Shown here piece after piece: positions 33,806 through 47,402 of a stretch of 64,000 nt of DNA. The position numbers and the translations under genes were made by a program. Under the pieces are notes generated by a model. It was not told where the DNA came from and did not search any database. It was given only the letters and a program-made list of their open reading frames with translations. The DNA lies in assembly GCF_000006565.2 (NCBI RefSeq), contig NC_031469.1, positions 2,190,583-2,254,582 on the forward strand. Direction: 5' to 3'. The stretch is from Toxoplasma gondii ME49. Lineage: Eukaryota; Apicomplexa; Conoidasida; Eucoccidiorida; Sarcocystidae. How positions within the stretch are numbered: position 1 is the stretch's first letter; every line of letters starts with the position of its first letter.

Positions 33806-35153
33806 TCTCAGAGGAAACAGTCATTTCTATGGCTACGCCGCATGAGACCGTAGTTCGAAGAGAGGTGCCTGGTAGACAAAGTGTATATGGAACCTCCTTT
33901 GGTCAATGAAGAAGCACCAATTCCTGTTACTCACACAAACCACTTCAGCGCTGGGTAATGCATACGAAACAGAGTTGCATACCTAAAATTGACCTCTCCT
34001 GTACTGATATTATATCTTCGCTGCAAGATCACCCCATTAGAGCCCCCGAAAAATGAGAGACTCCAGAGGCCATGGGGATATGTTTCACGGGAATATCTTC
34101 GCCACGAAAACCAACGACATCGTATACACGACTGAAACTGCCCTCTGTAGAAATATGTACGTCCTGACTCTCAATAGATGTCGCTGCGATGGATCAGTGT
34201 GGCTTTTTAGCTACACAACGACAGGGTCACTGCTCGAGAACGCGCATCGTGTGCCTGCACAGGAAACCATGGACTGCAAGTTCTTACGATCAGAGTACAA
34301 CAAGACTTCAGGTCGTTACAGTCGACAACGTAGGGAAGTTAAAAAACCTCTTCACATCCTCTGGACAGAAATCAATACGCTCCGACTAATACTTTACAAA
34401 GTCGAAATGCGTACGTGTACGGTCAAACTGATTGTAACATGCCCAGTGAAATCGCGTAGCTCAGAGAAAATACACCATCACGAAAAGCTTGCGTCCAGGA
34501 AGCCTTTCAGATGTTGACACTAACAGATTTTTCGCATGTTTTCGAAGCTGGATGAACGCAACGTTGGCCAAAATCTACTGTATGTCCTTCCGGTGTCCTC
34601 GAGGACGCCTCCTTTCACCGTTACAAGGTAGCTGCATGCGCATGTGCATGTCACTCATTTCCGCTGCTTAACCCGTGCGATTGGGGATTCCCGGTTGCTT
34701 TTTGTTAGCAGCATGTTGGTGTGTATGAGATTTTTGTTTAATGAATGACTTGAATGTGTTCTGGTAGTGTCTCCGTCCGAGATGCGAAGGATGATTCAGC
34801 CGGGAAAGCTGAGTTCTGATGAAATGTGTGTGTCTCCACCATGTTGGCATAATCCCGTCGACTGTCAGGTGAAGCATGGATTATTTTGGCGATTTCCCTT
34901 TACGCGAAAAGCGCGCAGTCTAGTCGGCAACAGTTTCCTCAAGCATCCTTTCGGGCATCTTCTCAGAGGTGTGGTTCGCTTTCACACCGTTTCACGTGTA
35001 CACCTGCATAGCCGAAAGGATCGTGGCTGTCCAACGTGCTACTGTGGTAAACACAGTACATGTCCTCTTCTCTGTGTTGCTGCAGCCGCAGAAGGGTAAC
35101 GGTTTGACGAGTTTGGAGCATGCGAGCATATGCACGCACATCACTCGTACGAA
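33806..35153. other. Region between the divergent hypothetical gene and NSE4
   Basis: The two flanking genes point away from each other, so this ~1.3 kb should hold both promoters. The plus frame at 34053-34517 shows no domain. A TGCATGC word sits at 34633-34639, about 515 bases before the NSE4 start. Confidence 0.45.
34633..34639. promoter_or_regulatory. TGCATGC promoter word
   Basis: Apicomplexan promoter element in the shared intergenic region upstream of NSE4. Single occurrence, so weak. Confidence 0.25.
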
Positions 35154-38100
35154 ATGAAGCGCGAACGCGAGGCAGAAAATCCGCAGGATGGGCGTCAAGT
35201 CGACCTGGTGAACGACCAGCAGCCTGCCCTACAGTCCCGCATGTTGAGCACAGTGGCCAATGAGCTTATCCAAGCGGCTGAAGAAATTCAAACGCCCTCA
35301 TCTATAGCGCGTATCAGTCAATTTATGAACATCGACGGCCATTTGCTACAATGGGCCCCCAGCAAAGATATGCAGGTACGAGTGACGATCAACATTATTT
35401 TCCAGAAGCAGCAAATAGCGCTGCATGATCAAACTGCAATAAGGATAAGCATGGATGTCAGAGTCACTGGTCTAGGAAAATGGCGCTTAGTGGGCTTCAG
35501 CAGCACCAGGTTAGGTGTGTTGGTCCATGGTGCATAACCGCTGCGATTTTACAAATGCGATCGACATCTGGTTCTCTCTACTCTCCACTTTAGCGTGGGA
35601 GAAGTAGGGGATAGTTTATCGGGCATGCGGCTTGTTTTTCTGGCGCATTCGCTGCGGAATTAAATACTGGACGCACGTCATCTGCACAGGGGGATATCCT
35701 ACACATCTATGAGTCCCGCCACATCGTGAAGTGTGACAAATATCTGCTGCTTTCCTGCTGTCAACTTCGCATGATCTGGTACCCTTAAGACGATAAACAA
35801 TCTTGTATGATATTCTTATTCGTCTTCATGTTAGAGGGCTTGAATGCTCAGGAAGTTCAGCGCATTATGGTACGTTATCAAACACGAGCCGATCACAACT
35901 GCTTCCCTCCCGCATCCTGTGCGCTGCTGCAGGCACTGACAAGCATCTGCAAGACAGGCAACAGCATTGCAGGCCTACTGTTGGCTCACACGATTCACCT
36001 GAACAAGGAGAAGGAGGAACGTCAGTTATGCGTTTTGCTGGAGAAGTGGAAGACCGTAAGCCCGCAACGAGACTGGATGTTCGCGTTGGCGTTCGATGGG
36101 AAAAAGGAGAAAAGACGTGAAATTGAAGCAGATCATGCCGGTTGTGTTTGCCGCACACGTCTAGCGTGGTCAGCTGTCAAGTGGTAGCGCTTCCTTTTGA
36201 GTTCAGTCGTCTCCACGGCAGAGCAAAATTCAGGCTTGTTGGTGAGTCGGCATCATTCCTTAACTAGCTCATCAGGTAGGTGTTTCGGTTGATTTGAACG
36301 CTATTTTAAACCCTCTCTCTCGTCGACATTCTTGCTGCGTTCAGTGCAGGCCTCACTGCGACAGGACAGCCAGAAATGGTCAAGGACTGTCTTTCGCAAA
36401 TCTGTCAAGAATGTGCCGTCTTAGTATTGACCCGTGTCATTCCCTGAACTACGGCAACTGTGTATTCAGCGCAACTCTTCAAGGTAACTTTGATTTAGGT
36501 GCCTCGCAGCAACAGTCCGATATTTTTGCCATACGTTGGCTGAAGAGATTTCATTTGAGAGGGAGACGGTTTTGCCCGTGGCACATTTCGGATTCGTGCA
36601 CCTCGATCTTGAATGGAAGGCTCAGCGTCGGAGAGGTGTACGGCGTGTGGATCGGTCTGTGCGTCCCCGGTGGCATTGTCTCGCCTGTAGCTTGACCACA
36701 TGAGCGACGGTTGACGTAGTCGTTTGTGGATGTTCTTCGCTACAAACCTGCTGGTAAAAGAACGTTTTCGCCTGCATCTCGTAACTGAAGTTATATTCAG
36801 CGTCCTACGTACTACTATGCCACCGTTTACTCGATTTGAGTATACCAATGAGTATTAAAAGGCCGTTACCAAATCCTGTTTCGTCACGTAGATCGGTCGA
36901 CCTAAGTATATCAAGGGACGAACCTGTGGGGTTTTGTTTTCCAGGTGGTTGCTCAGACAAGGCACCAAACACGCGAAGACTCGGAAATCGGCAACGGATA
37001 GGTGGGGTGGCAGAATCCACAGGTGGCACAGCGATCAGAGCATCAGTAAGAACTATCTGAACTGCAGTTTCAACTGGCCTTACTACAGAAGTCACAACAC
37101 GATTTTTGTATTCCAAGCGACTACTAGATGCTGCCATGTTCCAATCATCGTGCGCACGCGTGGTGTGAGCACTGCGTTCCGTTGTGACTGGGTGGCCTCA
37201 TTCTTCTAAGATACCGGTGATCCTACACAGTTTTTGTGAGGTCGCTTTGGACGCAGAAGTATCTTGGGGTCCATTTTGGAAGGCAAGCTCTTGCCATCGA
37301 CGAGTGGACTGTCTTCCTGGTGAACGTTATGTGGTACTGGTGTTGGGGTGTGACAGCCTGCGCATCCCACGCTTGAATGCGATGTTTTGAAGCAGGTGGC
37401 AGTCAGTCTACATTTATCTTTGCGCCTTACAGAAGGTCTTTTACGATGATGTTTGGATGTGCATGTATGCAGCCGAAAGACGGGGAAACCACGGCTGAGA
37501 CAGTGGAAATCAAGAATGTGATTTCACGGACACTCCTTGCTCTCTACAGTCGTGACAAGAGGTTATCAGGACAGCGCTCACAAGAGTCGAACAAGCTCGC
37601 CTCCCCGTCTGTCAGAGGGCATTCAGATGGCGAATGTGATGCTGCTAAACAAACGCAGACGGCGCAACGTTGGCGGGATGACCCCAATGAATGTGGTTGG
37701 GTGGATCTGTGGCAGCTTGTCATCGACCCCAGGGGCGTGGAAGGCTTCAATCGTACTTGCCTCCACATCTTCGCTTTAACAATTCTCATTTATGAGAACA
37801 AAGTTTGCATCAAGGAGTACGGTAAACATAGCTCTGGAATCCCCAGCTACGCTGTCAGGGTAAGCATGGTAGCCTCTGGTCTCCTGCCCATGGGCGTTTT
37901 TTCACGCCCAATCGGCCGGCAATCCCAACAACTTGGTGCTTTTCCGGAAGAAGTAGCGCCACGCGAGAGAAAGAACACACATGAGGTTGGAGTAGTAGCT
38001 TCCTCGACACGTCTTTCGTTCTCTACTTCGTGGTTGGTTAGACATTTGGGCACAGAGTGCTAGTCAGTCACCGAATCTTCGCACTACGTTCTACGCTTGA

Positions 38101-38707
38101 CTGCACCAGAAAGGATGAAGACCTGTAGAGTGCATCATGTCATTCAGGATTTGCCACCAGTAGAACTCTCCAGTTTTAATCTTGGCCCCTGCGTGATGTG
38201 CGTTTTCAGATAGTTGACGAGGACGAAGTTAAGGGAAGTGGTTCGTCGTTTTCCGCTTTGGAGACCTCAGGTTCTGATGTTGCACTGGCATCACATTCAC
38301 AATGTGACGACCCCGGGACCCGAATGCCGTTCGAACGGACCCGGCAGGCCATCCTGTCTCCGTGGAATTATGGAGTGTACCAGAACTTGTGCCGCGCCAT
38401 GCAACTGACGCCAGATGCTGAGCCGATGGTGGACACGAAAGCCGTGCTTGCCCAGATCGGTGGGAGTCCCCGTCGTTTGCAGGAAGAAAGGACACAATCG
38501 AACCTACCTCCGGAAATTGGAGGTTCTTCACTGTGTTTAAATCGACCGGACGACCAGAACATTAGCTCGGACAAATGCGCAACGAAACGTGCCAGATGGC
38601 GGGAGCTGCACTCTGCTGATGCGGACACAGGTCGCAGCAGCTCGGACGTACCCGACAGTGACGTGGAAACCGGAAATTTGATGAAGAAGAGTAGAACGGG
38701 TTCGTGA
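35154..38707 (+). CDS. NSE4: NSE4-like kleisin of the SMC5/6 complex (exon structure partly resolved)
   Basis: NSE4 bridges the SMC5/6 heads and works in DNA repair and chromosome segregation. Confident exons: 35154-35375 (start ATG in a GAAATGAAG context; helix ANELIQAAEEIQTP); 36510-36669 (TLAEEISFERETVLPVAHFG then FVHLDLEWKAQ and a basic run ending SVRPR, like human [23 protein letters not shown]); 37473-37859, or from 37433 (TVEIKNVISRTLLALY, then WVDLWQLVIDPRG and LTILIYENKVCI, matching human [27 protein letters not shown]); 38210-38707 (TRQAILSPWNYGVYQNLCRA, matching [21 protein letters not shown]). The tail after that is hydrophilic. The middle is ambiguous: 35852-35869, 35933-36055 and 36945-37022 are possible exons, and exon 1 may run to about 35516. 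A neighbouring exon ending at 36483 was excluded because it would leave a 26-base intron. Overall similarity is low, but the order of four conserved blocks is diagnostic. Confidence 0.7.
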
Positions 38708-41550
38708 CCCCTCTGCAAGACAGGCACATCCCTATCTGTCGTGCACGCTCTAACTAGATGGTTCTGATCACCGTGATATCTCGCTGAAACCAGCAGTGCC
38801 TTGCACTATTTACCGCCTCGACTAGGCAGGGTCAACTGACTACACAAAAGCGTCGTGTATCAATAGATGGATCAAACTGAGCCGGCCAAGCAGAACGATG
38901 ACACAAATTGAAAAAAGGGGCGGAAGCGGCATCTAGTGCGCCTATTGGTGGAAAAGAGTGTTGGAGGAGAAGGTGTACGACGGTAACGCCGTGACACTCC
39001 AACCAGAAGTACCCTGAGAAGCTGGCGGGCAAGGGGGATCTTCGGCCACTCGTAAACAAAGACGACGTCCTTCTTTTTCGTAGGTAGCACTGTGGGTTCA
39101 GTACTTCGTCGCTCTTCACTGAGACGGGTTCGTCTTGAGTTTCAGCATTGTGATTTTTAACAGCTAGACTATCTGGGGGTGCGCGCGGATCTAGAGTGGT
39201 TTTTCGGTGCTGCCAAATACTGCAAATGTCAAGAACGGTTCGGCTCTATGCTTCTCGATTGTGTAGCTTCTGCAGAGGTTCCTAGCAATCTGTCCAATCG
39301 TTTTGTGAGGCCGTCACGCCGAGTGGCTTGTCGGAAGCTTTTTCACAGAAACGATTCTCTTTTGTAGTCAGCGCTGAAGTGGTGGGGAATCCGATGGAAT
39401 TTCTCTGTAAAATCCATTGACCCATCTGTACATGTTTTGTTCTTCTTGAGTTTATTTCCAGTAAACGGTTTCTCTCTTTTACAACATCACTCATAGGTAT
39501 TTTTGTGTCCAGCTGGGCACAGCGCGGTGCCGCGAAAAATGCGAGAGTTCCTCAGGGCGAAGCTCAATCGATAGCTCGTATTGAAAGGACACTGCCCCGA
39601 GTTTCTTCACTCCGTCTCATACTGCATGATTGCCGGGTGTTAGCAGTATACGTTTGCGTATCAAATAGGTCGTACAGTTGGACCGGCTCCCTATGTATCC
39701 AATTTGTCTATTACTGCACCAGGGCTGTGTGAACAGCATAGAGTCGGATATGTGGGTGCGACATTACATTACTAAAACACAGTAGAGCGAGATGCCAGTT
39801 AATCATCGCTCTAAGAAGAGGCGGAGTGTGTAGATTATTTGAGTGTTGTGTTCGACTTGATGCGTGGACCCTATCGAGCAGCATTAGAACGTTCCGCTTC
39901 CTAGTGTGTGCACCATCGCCAGAATTCCCCCCTGAACCTAGGGATAACCAAGCAACGAGTTGGAGACGTGAACGGATGCGCTGTCTCTCCCTATGATGTA
40001 TCAGTCAAAACATTTTTTCCTAGGCAAATAGCATGCCCTCTAACAACTCAAATCCTAAACACCAAATTCGGCCGCGCAGAAGTCACGTAAGAGGTCACGT
40101 CTGTCAAGGTGAGTAGCACATGCATGCTTATAACAGTTTCATAGCATCGGTCTGCAGAAACTGCCAGTGGGAAAAAAGCTCGTGCACGACAAGCAGATGC
40201 GCACGAATGTATGGAAATTAGTGTATACCGGAACACGTTTGGTCGTACAGTGTATCGCTGCTCCTCTACTGCATAAAGTTGGAGGAGACCTCAACTGGAC
40301 TTTTCGTCGGGACGGCAGACCACAAGAGGTGACCGAAACGTGGTGGCAAAGACAAACCTGGTAAACGAGCGCCCAAAAGTTGCTTCTTTTTCTCTTCAGC
40401 ACGATGCTTTGAGATCCTCCAATGCACTCTTACATTCTACAGCCAGGATCTCCAAATTGTGAAGCGCGATATACCACTGTCCGTATTCATCGTTTTTCTG
40501 AGCTTGCTGGGCAGCAGACGAGTGTTGTCTACCAGTTTCCACAGGAATCACCCTCCAGATGGCGAGGCATTGCATGCATATGAGCATACAAAGTCGTGAT
40601 TTTTGAGGCGAGTGGGCATTCGGTGGACACGTCTCTTGGTTCCCTCTTCATCGTGTAACTGGTCATTCTGAAGAACAATCTTGAATGCACAAAACCAGAC
40701 GCCAGGGCGTTCACAAAGAGTCACGGGCGATGCCCACACACCGTATCCCCATCGATATGACGTCCCCAGGCGTGTCGATTTCTCCATAATATCTAGCGGG
40801 TTATTGCGCCCTGCGACCGAAAACGACTGTGAAGAGGAAAAGCTTGCTTAAAGTCTTTTCCGAAGACAAGTACACCTTAGAGCAGGTACGCGCAGAAACC
40901 ATAGTTTGGCAAATGCTGAAGCAATATCTGTCCGGTTCCTTGTACAGTTTAGAGCAGGAAAATGCCCCGTCTTTTTCTGGCCGAGCGCGACGAGTATCCG
41001 TCTAAGCAAATGCTACTTGCAGGCCATCACTGCGGAAAGGTTGGTGAATTTGACTAGCAGACGTTCTTTCTACCAAAAATGAACTTGCTTAACGGACATG
41101 TGGTTAACCAGCAAACTGACTTTTCCATGTCGACTCAGACAACTTACTCTTATGAGCCGGATCGCACACGCTTGTCATTCTTCTCTCTTCTATACAGAAC
41201 ATCTAGGGGCAGCTCAGCAGGCAGAGAGGAGCGTTTGAGTGGCGCGAACGCAGATGATGATGTATCTTGAATTCTTGCCAATGGAAATTGACACTGGCTG
41301 CCAGAAGTAACGTCATTCAACGGAATTGTTGGAGAAGGACTGCTCTTGTTTCTAGGACTGTTAGTGCTTCGCTTTTCTGGGAGCGTTCTTTGTGTCGGGG
41401 TTACATAAAACAGGGCGGTACGCAACTGGAGGAGAGCTACTCTTTGAGAAAAATCGGCAAGATCCACATGATGCAATGCTGTTTAGCGCCTGGTTTCCCT
41501 CACGTCCGCCCTGCAGGCTGCAGTCAGGAAATCAGGGGAAGCCTTAACCA
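38708..41550. other. Intergenic, start of a gene-poor region
   Basis: Only short frames on both strands, none with a recognisable domain or a phase-consistent exon chain. From here to the right end no conserved housekeeping gene was found. Confidence 0.45.
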
Positions 41551-41970
41551 GTGATCCGACTTCCGTCGTTGTCTATCCCCAAAGTTGTGGAACTGCTTTC
41601 GTTTCAGAGACGTTTTCCCCGACCGAGACGGCGTTCCCAATTTCTGTGTCTTCACTGTCGTTTCCTGCGGTCTGCAAAGATGCAGTCTACTCACCGGACG
41701 ACCTTCGCCTCTAAAGGGATAGCTGATAGTCGACTGAAACATCGACGTGTATTGTTCCTTTCTTCCTACGGACGTCTTCCGTTTATCTTCGGCACGCTCT
41801 GTCTGGTCGTTCATGTGTCCCCTTTCTCCTTTAGTGGTTCGACACCGCGGATCTGGCTTCCACGACAACGGCTATTCAGACAGACACACACACACACGAC
41901 CACAAACGGGACACTAGAAACGTACTCTGACGTAGTAGGGGAGTCACAACAGCAGCAAGCTGTGGAGTAG
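41551..41970 (+). CDS. Hypothetical ORF with signal-anchor-like segment
   Basis: An open frame of 139 codons. A basic stretch (SRLKHRRVLF) precedes a hydrophobic run (LPFIFGTLCLVVHVSPF), then a Thr/His-rich part and a C-terminal QQQQ. The basic-plus-hydrophobic arrangement resembles that of the ORF at 47403 (SQLKARRGLL followed by VLLFLVALYVTVFTAFV), so the two may be distant paralogues; the likeness is partly composition. The opposite strand is open too (41524-41868). Whether it is translated is unknown. Confidence 0.25.
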   Translation: MIRLPSLSIPKVVELLSFQRRFPRPRRRSQFLCLHCRFLRSAKMQSTHRTTFASKGIADSRLKHRRVLFLSSYGRLPFIFGTLCLVVHVSPFSFSGSTPRIWLPRQRLFRQTHTHTTTNGTLETYSDVVGESQQQQAVE

Positions 41971-44900
41971 GGAGACGACGCTCCAGCCTGATTTGCCGCC
42001 GACGCACAGAAGGAACTCGACATAGTGATTCCGCGCTCTGCCACTCTCGGACAGAGAACACAGGCTAATCTTCTGCCCTCAGCACGCATTTTTCAGCCTC
42101 CAACCGATTCGTACAGGCTCGTCACCAAACCACACTTGCAATGTGAGTAGAGAAACTGCTTTGAGACGGACTACGTGCTTGGTATATGGGGGAATTCGGC
42201 CCTCAGCCCAGTCCGACGTCTAGAGTTTATGGAAATCCACGTCATCGTCTACCACTCCTGCGTTAAGTATTTCTCCCAGCATCTCTTCTGGGATGGAAAA
42301 AACCAGGACGCGATTTGAAACGTTACTTCAGTTGGGAGCAGATATGTGTGTGAGAGAGTGGGGTGCTTCGTGCCTATCCGTAGGGGAGGTCGCTGTTGAC
42401 GAACTAGCCCGATACCGTTATTAACGCATGTCGCTTCTGTAATCGTCCTGAAGTACTCCAATCTTGTGGCTTTCTCATTGGTCCGCTGAGAAGTCTGAGT
42501 CGCGATCCCGGACTAAAGCGTCCTGCCTGTCTAAGTAGCTCGCGCGTGAAATCTCTTAGCATCTGGTTTCTGGCAGATTTCCTTTCGCCGTGTGCGTGAC
42601 AGCAGCTGCCTTGGTGGCGTGAGCATCCGCGCCGGAAAAACGTTGGAATTGTGTCAGCCGCGCCTCACACGAACGAGCCACGTCTGGTCTGAGCGCACCG
42701 GTCGTAAAAAAAAACTATCTCGCCAGTATTCGCCAACGCTCCGAAAACCGTCGACCCTTCTTTTGACGCGATGCGTTCACGTTACTGGTTATGCCTTGAG
42801 GACAGGTGGTAGGCAATGGTTTTGGTTTCGGTCTCCTGTGATAGCCAGTGTGGTGTAGATGAGACGGGAAGCCTCGAGTTGTGTCACCTGTCGGCGAGGG
42901 CTCAGGGAAAGCATATAGCACGGCGTTTTTAAGTGAAGCGGCGGACAGTGTGCTAGCCGTATGCGTGTATAGGAGCTGTCACGGATCGTAGCGTATGAGC
43001 TAAGCAGAGTAGCACAGCTGTTGATCGAGCGCCATCTCTATTCACTGGGAGTCGCATCGAACCTCGCTGCTCAACTGGCTCTTGTTGTAGGCACCACCAT
43101 GTTAGGATAGCGAATTAAAGGGAGCAGGCTTCGATAGTTGGAGCTGTTTAAGGATGTACGAGGCTGGTGAAGCACGAGGATACCTTCGGTTTACGCACGG
43201 ACCTGCCTGGCCCACACGGCCGCTGGCATATATTCGACAGCTTAGCGAGACGCGCTTCCTTCTTGTTTGCCTCTAGAACGAAACCGTCGGATTCCTGCGG
43301 AATGTTGATAAGGGAACCAAAACAACTCAAACCAACTATTTCCGTATGGAGAGGGGCTAGTTGTTAAGGGTTGAGCTCGTATTCGTCTTTGTAAAATGTA
43401 CAGGGCTAGATTAGCGGGTGCAGTTGTTCTCCCCTGCTATTGCGTTGAGTGCAGGTTCCATCGTCGTTAGGTTGTGTTTTGCCCCACCAAGGAGTCTGAG
43501 CGTTACGTGGTAGAGTTGGTGTCTCGCTCATATACTCTTGACTTTGACGGTCTCCTGCTGCTGCATTTGACAAGGTACGCATGGCCAGAATACTAGTGGG
43601 CGGCTATCTGCGTTAGAGTACTACGAGACACGGCTCCAGCGTGCCTTCATCTTCTCTCAGTGCGTGGTGTTGTTCGTGCGCAGGCACTCCACATCATGCA
43701 GAGATCTGACACACGGCAGAGCAAGCCACCGTTGCTCACACATGGTTTGAATCCCCTTGTTACGCGCACTCTAGCATCACACTACATTTTCAGCTCAACA
43801 ATGAGGTTCGCTCTGCGGAGGCTCACTCATCCGTCCTTGCTTGCCGCTCCGGCATCTGCGTCCACACGTAGCATTGGTTGGCGGACGGCGTGAACAGGTG
43901 CGTGTTGACATTCTTTCACGTGTCCCTCCTCACTTGTGCTTGGACGCATTCTGAAGGTTGCGTCAATCGGAGTTTTTTTGAGTTTCTGTGAAAGTGTGCA
44001 TGTTTTGCAACTTCTCGGGTGACACTTTGACACGGACGAAAAATCTCTGTAGTGGTAGCGGCTGGATACATTTCCGCAGGTGACCTGGATCACTGCAGTC
44101 TCGGGGATTCGTCATTGCTCCGCTGAGGGGGGCGAGCTGCGATCCCGGATGATGGCGTTCTGCCAGTTTGTGTATCCCGGGCTTGGCGTCTCAACATGTG
44201 CTTGCTCGCGCATTCTTTCACCGAACTGTCTTGACTGCGTGCGAATGTGTGCCTCAGAAATATCGAAATCGCGTCAGCCACGTCTTGCACGAACGTCCCG
44301 ACTGCGGGGCTAATGAAACTAGGCGCGCAACGCTTAGGGTATCATCCAAGGCTGAAGCCACGGTTTAAAACCTGATCCTTGCGCGATGTGTGCATTTTTG
44401 GAGTTTGCGGCTAGGCGGTAGGCAGTTGTTGAGCGTTCGGGAGTGGTTGCAGCTAGTGTTGTAGAAGTGAGTTGGGTACAGTTGCTGTTTACCTGCATCC
44501 GAGTGAGGGAGAACACGCACAAATAATTGGCAGCAGAGATACGTGTAGTTGGTCGGTCGCAAGCACTTATACGCACGCGCACGATACGTAACACCCTAGG
44601 GACTGATGTCCACATGAACGGACATTCCGATGACGGAAAGAAGAATCTGCATCAGTTCTCGTCGAGTCATGCAGTCAGAAACCGAATTCAAGTAGAGGTA
44701 TTGTTCTTGCTGAACATACGCAATGTGTTGCACACGTGGCAACGGTTGTGCTCGCGGCACTCGGCATCGCGGCGGCCGCGCGGACAGTGCGTTAGCGCCG
44801 TGTTTGGGGGCCCCGCGTCCACAGGTCCGGGGCTGACAACACGGGTCTACCTAAGTGTTGTGGCGGTCCGTTATTGCTGAAAACATGGCTGCGTGGCGGC

Positions 44901-47402
44901 CGCAACTGTCGTGTTTGCTCAAGCATCTTCTCGTTGGGTGATGCATGTTGTTCTGGAGCGAGGATAGGATCCAGGAGGGTTGAGATGGGCAGTGTCAGTG
45001 GCAGTCGTTGAAACTAGTATGGCTCTCCGCTGTCACCTGACGTTGTTCGATGGCGCCAGTACGTCTGTTTGGTTGCCTGTGTGTACGGGGATATGGGCAC
45101 CTTCTGTGAAATGTGGCTCGGCTGAGGATTGGCGGCCTTTGCTCTCATCCCTTGTGTGTGATTCTGCGACTAAGAATGGGTGGAGTCACCCCGGCCACTT
45201 TGACCATGGTCGCTAGAAGCGACGGCCCACGCATACACAGAACGGGTAAAAGCCGTGGTGACAAGAATATGAATCGGTTCTAGAGGCATGTGGAATCTTG
45301 GGAGGTTGAGAGAGGTACGTGGGGCCTTCGTTACTCCCCCTGCTTACCGAATTGGCATCTGCTCCCCAGCTGTAACCGCGAGTGGTGTTGTCAAGACCGA
45401 TGCGGTGCCTCGTTTGTTGCTACTTCAGAGTGACCGTCTCTCTTCTTTTTCTCATACCGGGACGCTGCGACGTTTCGAACTCACCTTTTCGGGCGTTTCC
45501 CGTGTCTCGCTCCGGTGAGCAGAGAGGTTGGATGCCATCTGCAGTCAAAGTAAGGTGCCATCTTTGGTGGAGCAATTGATGCTAACCAAATAATGCTTCA
45601 GGAGAAACCATGGAAACTCGACGGATTTACTTCGTGGTCCCAAGCTCATCATGGCCAACATAGTGTACAACGGGAAAACGCCCGTGTGTTGTTGGTGGTT
45701 CAACCATGAACAAGCGAAAATGCATGAACCACTGTCCTCCGTATCGTGCATGTCTACTGTGCAGTGAGAGGAAAGTTTCGCAGAGAGCAGACCAACCATA
45801 TCCGTTGAGGATTACTGCGTGAAACATCATTGCATTGTCGATGTCTACCGCATTTCCTAACCTCTGCCTCTTGGAAGTTGCGGTCGAGCATACTTTAGAG
45901 ATAAATTTCGCTCTCCGAGCTCCTCCGAACGGAACCCTCCTATACCTCACTAAGTTTGCCCACCATGGGAGGACGGGATTCGAGACATGGAGCTTACCAG
46001 GCTTCAAGCGACATTGGACCTATGGAGGCTGGCGTCGTGGCCAATTGGGCAAATGACGTTCCTTTCCATGGGCACGCTTCGATTTAAAAGAACTGTTTTC
46101 TATAACTCGGTCATACGTTCTGGACGGGAGTGCGTGCCAGTCAGTCATTCATGCAGTAATCCAGATGGGAGTTCGTTTTCAAGTATGGGTATCGTGTTGA
46201 AGGCAACAAACCCCGAACATTGTTGGCACCAGAAATGGAAGACCCCTCCCCTTCCTCAGACGGAGGTACACACTAATTTATCGTCATTCACGCATGTTCC
46301 ATTGAGATAGCGTTTAATCTTATTTCGTGTAAGCGTTCGAACGTAATGCAGCTCAACTGGGTGCCAGCGTCCATCGACCACCAGTACGCGATCACGGTAG
46401 TTGTAGTACCTTTCGAGACGTACAAGGAAGACCTGATCCTGAGTATCTCTAATAGGATACAAAATGGTGCTTAAGATCGACCAATTGAGCTATCTCAATC
46501 ATCACACGTAGAGATAACTTCATTTTAATGGGTGCAGTATCAAGGTACAGCTTCAGCGCAGAAGGCCAGTTTCCGCATTTCGTCCAGGGTTCTTGTGCAT
46601 TAAGTGGTATCCTCTTAATAGGGTAATCATGTGATATACACGCGGCGAAAGCGGAAATTTAAGTGTTGGTGCCCGCTGTGGAACGCTATCTGAGTATGGC
46701 TGATATCCTTGGTAAGACAAAGTAAATACCCTGGATTGTCGTAGACAAAGGACCTGTCTCTTTTTCTGATGTTAAAACGGACACTTGACCACCGTATTGC
46801 GCCGGACTACAGACCGTTTCAGGTCGTTGCCCGCTTTGCCCTTCAGTTGTTTTTATGGTGGAGGAAATCTATTTTACCTTTTCTTGTCGTTGGCCAGAGG
46901 ACGACACGCGCCTTCTACGCGGATGTATGAACACGGGAAGAAAGGTCCATGGGGGGCCTCAGCGTCGCCCGCCCTGGCCAGCAGCGGGTTGACTACGCGT
47001 GCTGCCACATCAATTCTAGCTGCTTCGCGGACGGCGCAAACTCCGCACGGATTCTATCGATCGGAACGAGCTGCATGCGCACAGGAGGGGGCAGTTCTTC
47101 TGAAAATTTACCATTTTCCCATTATTCAGCTCAAAACAGCTTCGGCTTACTATAAATATAAATGACTGGAACAGACGAAGTCACTCAATTTGACTCAAGC
47201 CCTCGTAGGCGATGTTGCCCGCGAAGAAGCGGCTCATGAGTTGAAAAACGATGAACGCTGCCCGGGTGAGCCAGCGTTTTTTCCGCTTGTATCTATACGG
47301 ACCGCCTTACGCTCTTCCCGATTCGACGCCGCTTTCGCGATCAAGCAGGAACTTGTGACTGCTGTTCTCCCGGTGTCCTCCCGCTGAGGTCCACCCAGAA
47401 CG
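41971..47402. other. Gene-poor stretch, no gene called
   Basis: Short frames only. The minus-strand frame at 46256-46462 (YPIRDTQDQ then RDRVLVVDG) may be a very decayed C-terminal piece of the minus-strand family described at 61757, but similarity is marginal. A short ATG frame at 43801 (MRFALRRLTHPSLLAAP) looks like a mitochondrial presequence yet stops after 30 codons and has no continuing exon that I could find. Confidence 0.35.

Noticed and set aside
36350..36483. Exon-like block with good splice sites in the NSE4 gene
   Set aside because: It would require a 26-base intron before the well-supported 36510 exon, which is too short to splice; left out of the model.
36945..37045. Alternative NSE4 linker exon read as GCSDKAPNTRRLGNRQR
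   Set aside because: It is phase-compatible only if the preceding exon ends early at 36635, which removes the basic SVRP block typical of NSE4; kept as a possibility but not in the main model.
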